Of a DNA stretch of 64,000 nt, positions 49,033-57,945 are shown one piece after another. The translations under genes were made by a program, and so were the position numbers. Source of the stretch: a virus; IMG/VR virus record IMGVR_UViG_3300044825_001003, positions 1-64,000 of that record. One strand, written 5' to 3'. Under the pieces are notes generated by a model that was not told where the DNA came from, did no database searches, and worked only from the letters and a program-made list of their open reading frames with translations. Position 1 is the stretch's first letter; every line of letters begins with the position of its first letter.

Positions 49033-49721
49033 ACTTAGCAATTCAGATCGCCAGAATGACTATGTACATTTCTGCCGCAGTTCTGTGTATCTGCCTCTCC
49101 TATCAGGCTGTCTTTCTGCCGAAGAAGATGGAGCCGCGCGTATCTCGACTAGCTGAGCGGCTGGAGGCACGGGATGAACAAATCAAGAAAATACTGTCAG
49201 ACACTGGCGCGATGGTGGAGGATAACTACTGGACCACGAAGGCAAACGTGGAAACCACAGCGGTTATCCTCCGCGACGTTTCAGAGATCACCAGATCCAT
49301 TAGATCGGAAGTAATTCCCGAACTGACGGACACCTTAAAGCATTTTCGTTTATTGATTAAGGCCACAGAGAATGACTTACAAGTATTGTCTGCCAGCGGA
49401 AATGAGACTATTAAAGCGACTACCGAACTGGTGCGTCAACTTGATAGCCTTACTGAAGAATTGGAAGTCCAAGTAAAGCAAGGGTCTCCGAAGGTTTTCC
49501 AGACCGTCGAAACAATAGACAAGCTGATTGCCGATATAGATAAACAGGTAAACAACCCTGACTTATATGCGATTGCTGGCAACGTAAAAGACATTACCGG
49601 CAACACGGCAGAAATCACAAAGACAGTGGATGTCGCCACAAGGCCGCTCAGAGAGAAAGTTAAACTGATTAAGATCGTACTTTTTCGCGTCCTTGGAATG
49701 ATCCGCATTACCCCGTTCTAA
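49029..49721 (+). CDS. Membrane-anchored long coiled-coil protein
   Basis: 230 residues from GTG (overlap GTGA). One N-terminal hydrophobic helix (MYISAAVLCICLSYQAVFL), then about 180 residues of helical heptad-like sequence. Could be a spanin-like or injected membrane protein; not settled. Confidence 0.68.
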   Translation: MNLAIQIARMTMYISAAVLCICLSYQAVFLPKKMEPRVSRLAERLEARDEQIKKILSDTGAMVEDNYWTTKANVETTAVILRDVSEITRSIRSEVIPELTDTLKHFRLLIKATENDLQVLSASGNETIKATTELVRQLDSLTEELEVQVKQGSPKVFQTVETIDKLIADIDKQVNNPDLYAIAGNVKDITGNTAEITKTVDVATRPLREKVKLIKIVLFRVLGMIRITPF

Positions 49722-49729
49722 GGTTTTGA

Positions 49730-49759
49730 TTGATATTGAACCACTTGCACACCTAGAAT
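49730..49759 (+). promoter_or_regulatory. Leaderless promoter for tail block
   Basis: TTGATA, 18 nt, TAGAAT, 7 nt to ATG at 49767. Confidence 0.6.
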
Positions 49760-49766
49760 AAAGGTG

Positions 49767-50582
49767 ATGCCTATTAGTGTTCGGCAAATTTACACTGAAG
49801 TTTGCGATCTTCTGCTTGAGCCGACCGCGCTCACGGGCGAGACCGTGACCGACGATGACTTTTTGGAGATCCTCAACGATTGCTTGCGTGATTTCATGCA
49901 GGCATCTGAGTGCTTCAAGAAGATCAATCACATGCAGCTAGTTGCCGGGACAAGGGTATACAACGAAGCTTACTTCGTAAATCAACCAACAGCGGTATTC
50001 GCAGATGAATCTAATATCTATCGTAGCTCGGGAAATTACTGGGACAACTCAGACTATCGCTGGCAACAGTCTGACAGCGGAATCCCTATGGAGTGGCGCA
50101 ATGACCAAGTTCAAGAGGATCAGGTCGAGGTTCGCCCTGCACCGTCTTGGACTGGCGATACCGTCACTTGTGCCGCTGGCCTGTACGGAACCATTTCTTC
50201 TACTTCTAGTGCTGTTGATTTTGACATCACCACAACAGCCCCCTTATATGGAACAATCGCCTCCGCGTATTCTGGTCCGGTATACCTAGAGACAACGTAT
50301 TCTCTATTTGGCACCGCTGCTAATTTAATAGGCAGTACCAATAATCTTTCTCAGATCTTCACCTATACGTTTGAGTCAGAGATCACAAGCCTAGACTCCC
50401 GCATACCCGACATTCCAGATAGCTTCCAGCCGTATATCAAGTTCATGGTTCTTTCCAGGATTTTTGGCATGGACGGAGAAGCTAAAAACACAACACTACA
50501 GAAGTACTATCTTAATCGGTCGCAAGAGGCCGTGAGATTGCTTCGCGCTGTATCACAAGAGATTCTACTAGAGGTCGCATAA
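49767..50582 (+). CDS. Head-tail adaptor/tail protein
   Basis: 271 residues from ATG at 49767 (GTG at 49764 also possible). Helices VRQIYTEVCDLLLE and FLEILNDCLRDFMQASECF, then beta regions with two similar LYGTI(S/A)S segments. Third member of the adaptor-like set. Confidence 0.65.
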   Translation: MPISVRQIYTEVCDLLLEPTALTGETVTDDDFLEILNDCLRDFMQASECFKKINHMQLVAGTRVYNEAYFVNQPTAVFADESNIYRSSGNYWDNSDYRWQQSDSGIPMEWRNDQVQEDQVEVRPAPSWTGDTVTCAAGLYGTISSTSSAVDFDITTTAPLYGTIASAYSGPVYLETTYSLFGTAANLIGSTNNLSQIFTYTFESEITSLDSRIPDIPDSFQPYIKFMVLSRIFGMDGEAKNTTLQKYYLNRSQEAVRLLRAVSQEILLEVA

Positions 50583-50836
50583 TGCCATCAGCAGTTACCA
50601 TCACGCCGCGCAAGCTATTCAAAGAAGACTTGCAATTAACGACAAACCCAAGCGCTCCCACCTCTAGCCAGACTGTTCTTGGCCTTGGCACGGTAGCTCT
50701 TAACCCAATTGACGCGGTTTTTTACTCAGCATTTACGCAGGCATCAAACGATTCATCGGCTGGCGTAGCCGGTGTTGCGGTTGGAGAAATCTACTACAAC
50801 ACCACATCTAGCAAGCTAAAAGCACGGATGACCTAA
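50582..50836 (+). CDS. Small tail-block protein
   Basis: 84 residues, ATG overlapping the prior stop (TAATG). Polar N-terminus, Ala/Val-rich end (AGVAGVAVGEIYYNTTSSK). No family recognised. Confidence 0.65.
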   Translation: MPSAVTITPRKLFKEDLQLTTNPSAPTSSQTVLGLGTVALNPIDAVFYSAFTQASNDSSAGVAGVAVGEIYYNTTSSKLKARMT

Positions 50837-50838
50837 AC

Positions 50839-53800
50839 ATGGCTCAAAACGTAACGCAGAGATTCCCCTTCTCTAACAAGGGTGTAGTCCAGAAGATTGA
50901 CATCAATCAACTGCAAGATGGCCAGTATTCATTCCTATTGAACACCGTGTCCGAGCAGGAAGGATCTCTGTCTCCGCGCTACGGAAGTAGGAACCTACCT
51001 GGAGAATGGAAGGCTTCAAATGGATCTACGACTGTAGCCACTCCATCAGTTATCAACACCCTGCACGTAACGCAGATCGGCGCTACGGCTGACCCGACAA
51101 TCTATGCTGTTGGCGGCGTAAACATCTTCAGGAAAGATGGCGAGTTAAGCAACTATCGCAAGGTTGCCGATTCAATCACCGGAAACAGCAAGCGAATTGG
51201 TATGTCCACCTACAAGATAGACCAAGCAAGCACGTCTGGCGTAACTTATATCGGCACTGGGTACAACACTCATACCTACGGTGGAAGTTCTTACTTTCGA
51301 GGTATGCTCCGGGATAGCGGTAAAACAGGAGAGGATTCTTACTATTGGGGCATTCTTCCGCCAGCGGCACCAGCAATCGCAACTCCCGGTTCGGTAGTAA
51401 CTAAATCCGTAATTGTTGACGGTAGCGCCTCCTATACCGGAGATCCTGGTTCTGGCCCACCAGTGACTCTTACGGTAAACAGCACGAGAGTCACCGGAAA
51501 CATAACGAGCGCGACAGAACAACCCACTGGCTCCAAGTTCTATAAGCTCGTGCTAAGCCCATCTTCTACAGAGTGGCTTCCTGGGATGTTTGTGAAGGAT
51601 GCCGGTGGCCAAGCTTCTATCATTGAGAAAGTCGATTCTGCTGGCGCTATCTATGCTTATTTCGATACCGCCCCATCTACTTCAATTACCGCATTAACCA
51701 GTGGCACGGCTACTGGGGCTGCTGGCTTAATGTATACCGCTACATCTGGTGCTATCACCGCAGATTTATCCTTTGGTGGAGTTGATGCAGAGGGATATAT
51801 TAGCGATGACACAGTTGGTTTTTCGTTTTACACATCAACCCCGGAGAAGATCTACGACATCAGATTAAGGCTGTATACTGGTTCTTCGTCGAACTCTTAC
51901 TACGAGAAGGCAATCTCACCAGGGCCGGTACAGGATCTTCAAAACGCAGCGACTGGGAACTCTTTCCAGAATCCAGAGAACGCAGATACCCAAGCTCTTG
52001 ACAACGGAGCAAGCGACTCCGTTGGGGCTACGAATGTACCGCTGCCTACTGGTGAAAACATAAACTACGACCCAATCCAGACTGGCTTAACTCCTACTTA
52101 TTTAGCTCCGATGAAGCGCGGCGTTGGTGGGTGGAGCCAAGTAGAAATCTCAAAGAGGTCTTTCATTGCGGTTGGCCAATCGGCCACTAATGACGGTGGC
52201 GGCGCAGGCAACCTTAGCTGGGCAAATATCACAAAGGTAGAAGTCCTAGTAAGGCCAATCACCACGACAGATGTGGTCGTATTTAAGCTTGGTGCTGTAT
52301 TCGCCTACGGTGGAAAGGGAGTAAACTCTAACTACAGCGCTAAGCTTACTCCGTACTCATACGTCTATACCTACAAGAATCCGACGACTGGAGCTGAGAG
52401 CAATCCGTCTATTGAGATGATTGCCGAAAGCGGTATCAATATCGTCAGGCAGGGCATCGGCGTCACGGTATTAGGTATCACTAATGGCGGATTTGATACT
52501 GGCGTAAGCCAGATCTGTATCTACAGGCAGGGCGGCAGTTTCACGGACGGGTTTTATCGCAGGGTTGGCGTAATCACAAATCCAGGTGCTACGTACACAA
52601 CCTTCATGGATACCGCCGACGATCTATCTATTATCGGCGCTCCGATAGCCGACTTTGATAACGACGCACCAGTAACCTCTGATCTTGGCTTTGAATATAA
52701 AGGCGCTATCGCAACAGCAAACATATCCAAAGGTAGCTCTCCAGTAACGGTAAATGTTACCGGAGTAAGCTATCCATCTGGCGGAGATTTGAGGACTATT
52801 CTCACTCCTGGAACGATAGTTAATATCGGTGGAGGTATTGCTACCTCTACAGGTAAGCAAGAATCCTGTATTGTCGCATCGGTTTCAGCCTCTTCATTTA
52901 CTACCTACGTTCAGCACGACCATCTAATTGGAGAATCTATTATATGGGATACGAACGCAGGTATTGCTGGAGATATTCTTTGCTCTGCCTTCAATCGGAT
53001 GTGGGTAGCGGGAGACCCAAACAACAGGCATCTTCTTTATTCGTCAAAGACCGGCAGGCCAGAGTCTTTCCCTGTAATCAACCAAGGGACCGGGAACCCG
53101 CACGTACTAGCTGTATCCTCTCCTGATAATCCAATTAACGGTATTGCCGAGTTTAACGGAGAGATCGTATGCCTCTGCCAGAACGGAATTTACACCGTAA
53201 GGCTGGATAATGGTCGGCTCGTAGGTCCATTCAAGACCCCCGCAAACCGTGGTCTTGTTCTCAAGTACGCCTGGGGATACGTCGATAATGAGATCTGGTT
53301 TCTCAGTAATGACGGTATCTACGCATGGGGTGGTGGCGCGGTTCGTAAGGTTAGCTTTGCCATCGACTTTGTGTTCAACAAGAAGACCGTAAATGGGATT
53401 GCCTATTTCGATAGGAACAATTCCACATATTACCCAATGTGCAACATCCAGCAAAAGGGTAACGAGGTATTCTTTAATTACATTAACTCCGATGGATGGT
53501 TTTACATCCTGAGGTATCACATCCTGTTTGATCGCTGGAGTGTTGACGAGGTTTACGATCCTGCATCAAATATATCTAAGACGGAAAACGGCATCCCGTT
53601 AAGGGCTGTATCGGTAACGGCTATCTTTGCAGAAAAGGCAAGCAATAAGCTTTACGCAGCAAAGACTATTGAAACCGGAACTTCCCCGTCTTTTACCTAC
53701 ACAGCCTCATTGATAGAGTACGATGTGATCGGCATTCACCGGGACGCTGTGACTAACATCGCAGATCCATACGCCAGCGGAACCTCTGTTTACTACGAAG

Positions 53801-56800
53801 TAAAGACGAAGTTCTATGACATGGGGGCGTCTCTAACCAAGAAGAACTTTACCGATATTGGGATTGAGTATACCTCTGGAAGCATTGACTCCAATAACAA
53901 CCCAGTAAACGATAACACGTTTAACTACAAGCTGTATTACGATTACGCCAGTACGGCTGATGCGTCTGACTCTAAGGTAATTCCAAGCTCCCCAGCATCC
54001 CGCAATATTGCCGAGTTCCCCTTGCAACAAGCTGGGTCTCCCCTCGCGTCAGCGGGCAAAGAGGCACGCTCTGTCATGTTTGCGCTTTGGGGTGTCTCCA
54101 AAGCGTACAACACGTTCCATAATTTCGCCTTTACATTTATCCCGCTGTCTGAAATCATCAAAGGCAGAGTTACGGACTGGGACGACCTTGGCCACCCGTT
54201 TGATAAGCGGTTGTTCAACGTAACTATTGAGTACGATAACAGCAATACTGAACTTGTGCTCTACCTAGATACGGTCTCAGGGCTAAATAGCACCACTACG
54301 ACCCTGGCCCAGCAGACCATCACGCTTGCGGCAAAGTCTGGTAGGGCAAAGAGCAGCATTCCGATCACTGCCGACATTATTGCCAAGTTAGTCAGGCTTC
54401 GCCCGAAAGTAGCCACGGTTGACTATCAGATCTTCAACTACTCATTCCAGAAGGAAGACTACCCTCGGGACATCGTAAACAACACTGATTGGTCGGACCT
54501 TGGGTATCCATACGAGAAGAGGCTTTATCAGCTTTACATTAACTGCGATACTAACAGTCAAAATGTAAGCGTGGATATCGAGGCCGATGGCGCTGTACTT
54601 CAGACCGTAACGGTAAACGGCAGCGCGACGAACCGTATGCAGACAATCCCGATCAATAAAGACTTGATCGGCAAGTTGATACGTTTGAAAGTATCTGGCA
54701 GCATCCCTGCTGGTGGAAAGTTCCAGTTATTCGATTTCAAATTCGATTACGAAAAACTGCCGCAGCCAACAGTTCTATCTACTCCGTGGAACGACTTCGG
54801 ATACGACTACTTGAAATACGCAGAGCAGATCAGCTTTGACGTGAATACAAATAACCAAGTGGTCCCGGTAAGCATCTACGGAGATGGCGTTCTGATGCAG
54901 ACGGTAAACGTAACCGGAACTCAGGCAAACCGTAATCAAATTATTACCCTAAACCCAGCTCTCACCTTCCGAACTATGCGATTGGAAGTTGGAGTCATAC
55001 CGGCTGGGGGCAGGTTCCAGCTATGGGATTACCGTCCAATCTTTAGACCGGCTGACAAGGGCGAAGTCTATCACACTTTTGACTGGGATGACTTGCAATA
55101 TCCCTACGATAAGAAGCTGACTGAAGTAAGCATAGAGTTTGAAACTGGGGCATCGGATGATGTAAAAATCGCTCTCGATATCCTGTCTGGCGTGGATGGG
55201 AATACCAGGACTCTAGCTTTTCAAACTCTAACCCTCCCTAATACGAGCGGGGCTAGAGGCTTTAAGACGTTTCCAATTAATGAAACAGTTTGCAAGATGA
55301 TCCGAATTCGAGCAATCGGCTCCGGCTCACCGACGACATCTGTTCTTCCGGCTACGTTTAAGATGTACGGGTATAAATTTGGAAACGTAGTTCAATACCC
55401 AGCAGACATTGTTAATTTCACCGACTGGTCTGACTTGGGCTACCAGTACGAAAAGCGACTCTATCAGTTATATGTTAATTGCGATACGAATGGCCAGAAC
55501 GTAAGCGTAAATATCGAGGCCGATGGCACCGTTCTTCAGACCGTAACCATTAATGGGACCGCCACAAACAGGATGCAGCCTATCCCAATAAACAAAGACT
55601 TGATAGGTAAACTGATTAGACTGAATGTGGTCAGCGTTCCGGCTGGCGGTAAATTTCAGCTCTTTGACTACAAGTTCGATTTTGAAAGTCTTCCCAAGCC
55701 AATCGTTCTATCTACTCCTTGGTCTGATTTTGGATACGACTACCTCAAGTATGCCGAGCAGATCAGTTTCGATGTAAACACAAACAATCAAGTCGTTCCC
55801 GTCAGTATTTATGGCGACGGCGTTCTAATGCAGACCGTCAATGTCACGGGAACACAGGCGAACCGGAATCAGATTATCACTTTGAATCCAGCGTTAACAT
55901 TCCGTACCATGCGGCTAGAGGTCGGGACTGTTCCTGCTGGTGGAAGATTCCAACTATGGGACTACAGGCCGATCTTCCGCCCAGCCGACAAGGGAGAGGT
56001 TTATCATACCTTTGACTGGGATGACCTCCAGTATCCGTATGACAAAAAGCTAACCGAAGTGACGATTGAGTTTGAAACCGGAGCCGCAGATGATGTCAAG
56101 ATTGCCCTTGATACATTATCTGGGCTTAACGGGACTACTCAAACACTCGCTTTCCAGACTTTGACTCTGCCTAACACCAGCGGAATCAGAGGCTTTAAGA
56201 CCTTTGCTATCCCAGAGACTGTCTGTAAGATGATTCGAATCCGTGCCATTGGCTCCGGGTCGCCAACTACAGCGGTTCTTCCGGCATCCTTTAAGATGTA
56301 CGGCTACAAGTTTGGCAATGTCATTCAATACCCAGCCGATATCGTCAACTTTACCGACTGGTCGGATCTTGGGTACGAGTACGAAAAGCGCTTCTACCAG
56401 CTCTATGTAAACTGCGATACGAACGGTCAGAATGTGACCGTGAATATTGAAGGCGACGGCGCTGTATTGCAGGCAGTGACGATCAACGGAACGGCTACCA
56501 ACAGAATGCAGGCGATCCCGATGAATAAAGATCTGATCGCAAAGCTGGTCAGGCTCAACGTAGTTAGTATCCCTGCTGGCGGCAAGTTCCAACTATTCGA
56601 TCAGAAGTTTGAATACGAGAATCTTCCAAAGCCTATCATCTTGTCTACTCCATGGACTGACTTTGGCTACGACTATATGAAGTACGCCGAGCAGATCACG
56701 TTTGATGTGAATACAAATGGATACCAGATACCAGTTGACATTTACTGCGACGGCATATGGAAGCAGCGCGTTGTTGTCGAAGGTACTCAGGAGGACAGGA

Positions 56801-57942
56801 ACTTTAACTGCACCCTCAATCCTGCGATCACCTTCCAGACGATGCGCCTTCAGGTAAATCAAGATCAGATTCCAACCGGAGGAAGGTTCCAGCTTTGGGA
56901 ATACAAGCCAATATTCCGTCCATCGGATAAAGGCCCGGTATACCACACGTTTGACTGGGACAATCTTGAGCACCCATATGACAAGAAGATCAGCGAGGTC
57001 ACGATTGAGTTCGAGACAAACGGCAAGGATGTAGTTGTAGTTCTTGATACGATCACCGGAGTTAACGGCAATACAGAAAATCTAGCCGTACAAAGCTTCA
57101 CTCTAAACTCTACTGGTCGCGGATACAAGACCTTCCCCATTCCAGAGACAATCTGCAAGATGGTAAGAATCCGCGCGTTATCCACAGGCGGTAGGGCAAA
57201 TCGACTCGACCCTGACTTTAAGATGTGGGGATACAGGTTCGGCAATACTGTCCCGTATCCACCAGATATCCAGAGGTTTACCGAGTGGACCGATCTTGAA
57301 TACCCTTGCGACAAGATCTTCCGGGGCGTCGGACTGACGATTGACACTGGTGGTGTTGATTGTACTGTAACGCTTGAAGTTGACGGGGTAGCCAAGCAGA
57401 CTTTTACGGTAAACACAACTAGCGCGGCGCGGCAAACATTTCTCACGGCTCAAAATGGAGTCGAAATTATTGGCAAGATGTATCGTCTTACTTTCACTCC
57501 TGGTACTGGAGGGAAGGCTCAGGTATTCTCGGCTCCACAGTTTAACACCGTAAAGGACTCTTGCCCGTTCGTGTTCCTCGATAGCTACGAGCAAGGTCTT
57601 GGAAGTGCTGGATACTCAGTCCTTAAGCAATTCTGGGCTGACTACAAATGCGATGGAAGTATCACGATCAAGTTCTACAACGAGGAGAATGTATTATTCT
57701 ACTCAAAGACTCTGGGAGCGCACGCCTCAAGAGACGTGGAAAGATTCTATCTTCCCTCAATCAACAACGGCGTAATCAACAAGAGCAAGAAGCACCGTAT
57801 TACAATAGAAGCTGTAGACCCCACGAAGCCGTTTAAGTGGTATCGAGACACGTCCCGGCTGGAGTATATCAACCTATCGGCAGACCAGCGCCAAGGCTAC
57901 TACCAGTTCATTCCGTGGACCAACATGCAACTCCCGGTGTAA
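50839..57942 (+). CDS. Giant tail protein (2367 aa) with repeat domains
   Basis: N-terminal part (about 1-1000) has KGVVQKIDINQLQDGQYSF and a propeller-like run with FNRMWVAGDPNNRHLLYSSK, EIVCLCQNGIYTVRLDNG and NDGIYAWGGGAVRKV, as in podovirus tail or stabilisation proteins. The C-terminal part is about eleven copies of a ~100-residue beta domain marked by WxD(L/F)GY.Y.K. Likely a tail-hub or side-tail protein joining fibres to the tail; fold inferred. Confidence 0.85.
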   Translation: MAQNVTQRFPFSNKGVVQKIDINQLQDGQYSFLLNTVSEQEGSLSPRYGSRNLPGEWKASNGSTTVATPSVINTLHVTQIGATADPTIYAVGGVNIFRKDGELSNYRKVADSITGNSKRIGMSTYKIDQASTSGVTYIGTGYNTHTYGGSSYFRGMLRDSGKTGEDSYYWGILPPAAPAIATPGSVVTKSVIVDGSASYTGDPGSGPPVTLTVNSTRVTGNITSATEQPTGSKFYKLVLSPSSTEWLPGMFVKDAGGQASIIEKVDSAGAIYAYFDTAPSTSITALTSGTATGAAGLMYTATSGAITADLSFGGVDAEGYISDDTVGFSFYTSTPEKIYDIRLRLYTGSSSNSYYEKAISPGPVQDLQNAATGNSFQNPENADTQALDNGASDSVGATNVPLPTGENINYDPIQTGLTPTYLAPMKRGVGGWSQVEISKRSFIAVGQSATNDGGGAGNLSWANITKVEVLVRPITTTDVVVFKLGAVFAYGGKGVNSNYSAKLTPYSYVYTYKNPTTGAESNPSIEMIAESGINIVRQGIGVTVLGITNGGFDTGVSQICIYRQGGSFTDGFYRRVGVITNPGATYTTFMDTADDLSIIGAPIADFDNDAPVTSDLGFEYKGAIATANISKGSSPVTVNVTGVSYPSGGDLRTILTPGTIVNIGGGIATSTGKQESCIVASVSASSFTTYVQHDHLIGESIIWDTNAGIAGDILCSAFNRMWVAGDPNNRHLLYSSKTGRPESFPVINQGTGNPHVLAVSSPDNPINGIAEFNGEIVCLCQNGIYTVRLDNGRLVGPFKTPANRGLVLKYAWGYVDNEIWFLSNDGIYAWGGGAVRKVSFAIDFVFNKKTVNGIAYFDRNNSTYYPMCNIQQKGNEVFFNYINSDGWFYILRYHILFDRWSVDEVYDPASNISKTENGIPLRAVSVTAIFAEKASNKLYAAKTIETGTSPSFTYTASLIEYDVIGIHRDAVTNIADPYASGTSVYYEVKTKFYDMGASLTKKNFTDIGIEYTSGSIDSNNNPVNDNTFNYKLYYDYASTADASDSKVIPSSPASRNIAEFPLQQAGSPLASAGKEARSVMFALWGVSKAYNTFHNFAFTFIPLSEIIKGRVTDWDDLGHPFDKRLFNVTIEYDNSNTELVLYLDTVSGLNSTTTTLAQQTITLAAKSGRAKSSIPITADIIAKLVRLRPKVATVDYQIFNYSFQKEDYPRDIVNNTDWSDLGYPYEKRLYQLYINCDTNSQNVSVDIEADGAVLQTVTVNGSATNRMQTIPINKDLIGKLIRLKVSGSIPAGGKFQLFDFKFDYEKLPQPTVLSTPWNDFGYDYLKYAEQISFDVNTNNQVVPVSIYGDGVLMQTVNVTGTQANRNQIITLNPALTFRTMRLEVGVIPAGGRFQLWDYRPIFRPADKGEVYHTFDWDDLQYPYDKKLTEVSIEFETGASDDVKIALDILSGVDGNTRTLAFQTLTLPNTSGARGFKTFPINETVCKMIRIRAIGSGSPTTSVLPATFKMYGYKFGNVVQYPADIVNFTDWSDLGYQYEKRLYQLYVNCDTNGQNVSVNIEADGTVLQTVTINGTATNRMQPIPINKDLIGKLIRLNVVSVPAGGKFQLFDYKFDFESLPKPIVLSTPWSDFGYDYLKYAEQISFDVNTNNQVVPVSIYGDGVLMQTVNVTGTQANRNQIITLNPALTFRTMRLEVGTVPAGGRFQLWDYRPIFRPADKGEVYHTFDWDDLQYPYDKKLTEVTIEFETGAADDVKIALDTLSGLNGTTQTLAFQTLTLPNTSGIRGFKTFAIPETVCKMIRIRAIGSGSPTTAVLPASFKMYGYKFGNVIQYPADIVNFTDWSDLGYEYEKRFYQLYVNCDTNGQNVTVNIEGDGAVLQAVTINGTATNRMQAIPMNKDLIAKLVRLNVVSIPAGGKFQLFDQKFEYENLPKPIILSTPWTDFGYDYMKYAEQITFDVNTNGYQIPVDIYCDGIWKQRVVVEGTQEDRNFNCTLNPAITFQTMRLQVNQDQIPTGGRFQLWEYKPIFRPSDKGPVYHTFDWDNLEHPYDKKISEVTIEFETNGKDVVVVLDTITGVNGNTENLAVQSFTLNSTGRGYKTFPIPETICKMVRIRALSTGGRANRLDPDFKMWGYRFGNTVPYPPDIQRFTEWTDLEYPCDKIFRGVGLTIDTGGVDCTVTLEVDGVAKQTFTVNTTSAARQTFLTAQNGVEIIGKMYRLTFTPGTGGKAQVFSAPQFNTVKDSCPFVFLDSYEQGLGSAGYSVLKQFWADYKCDGSITIKFYNEENVLFYSKTLGAHASRDVERFYLPSINNGVINKSKKHRITIEAVDPTKPFKWYRDTSRLEYINLSADQRQGYYQFIPWTNMQLPV
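54160..57540 (+). repeat. Tandem domain repeats in giant tail gene
   Basis: Domain starts near 54175, 54487, 54788, 55081, 55423, 55723, 56017, 56356, 56656, 56950 and 57288. The main unit is three domains (about 312 codons, ~936 nt), repeated about three times. Several copies are nearly identical in protein but differ at many third codon positions. Confidence 0.9.
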
Positions 57943-57945
57943 TAG

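Noticed and set aside
50839-57942. Tape-measure protein
   Set aside because: The largest proteins are beta-repeat types, not the long helical, membrane-active pattern of tape measures.
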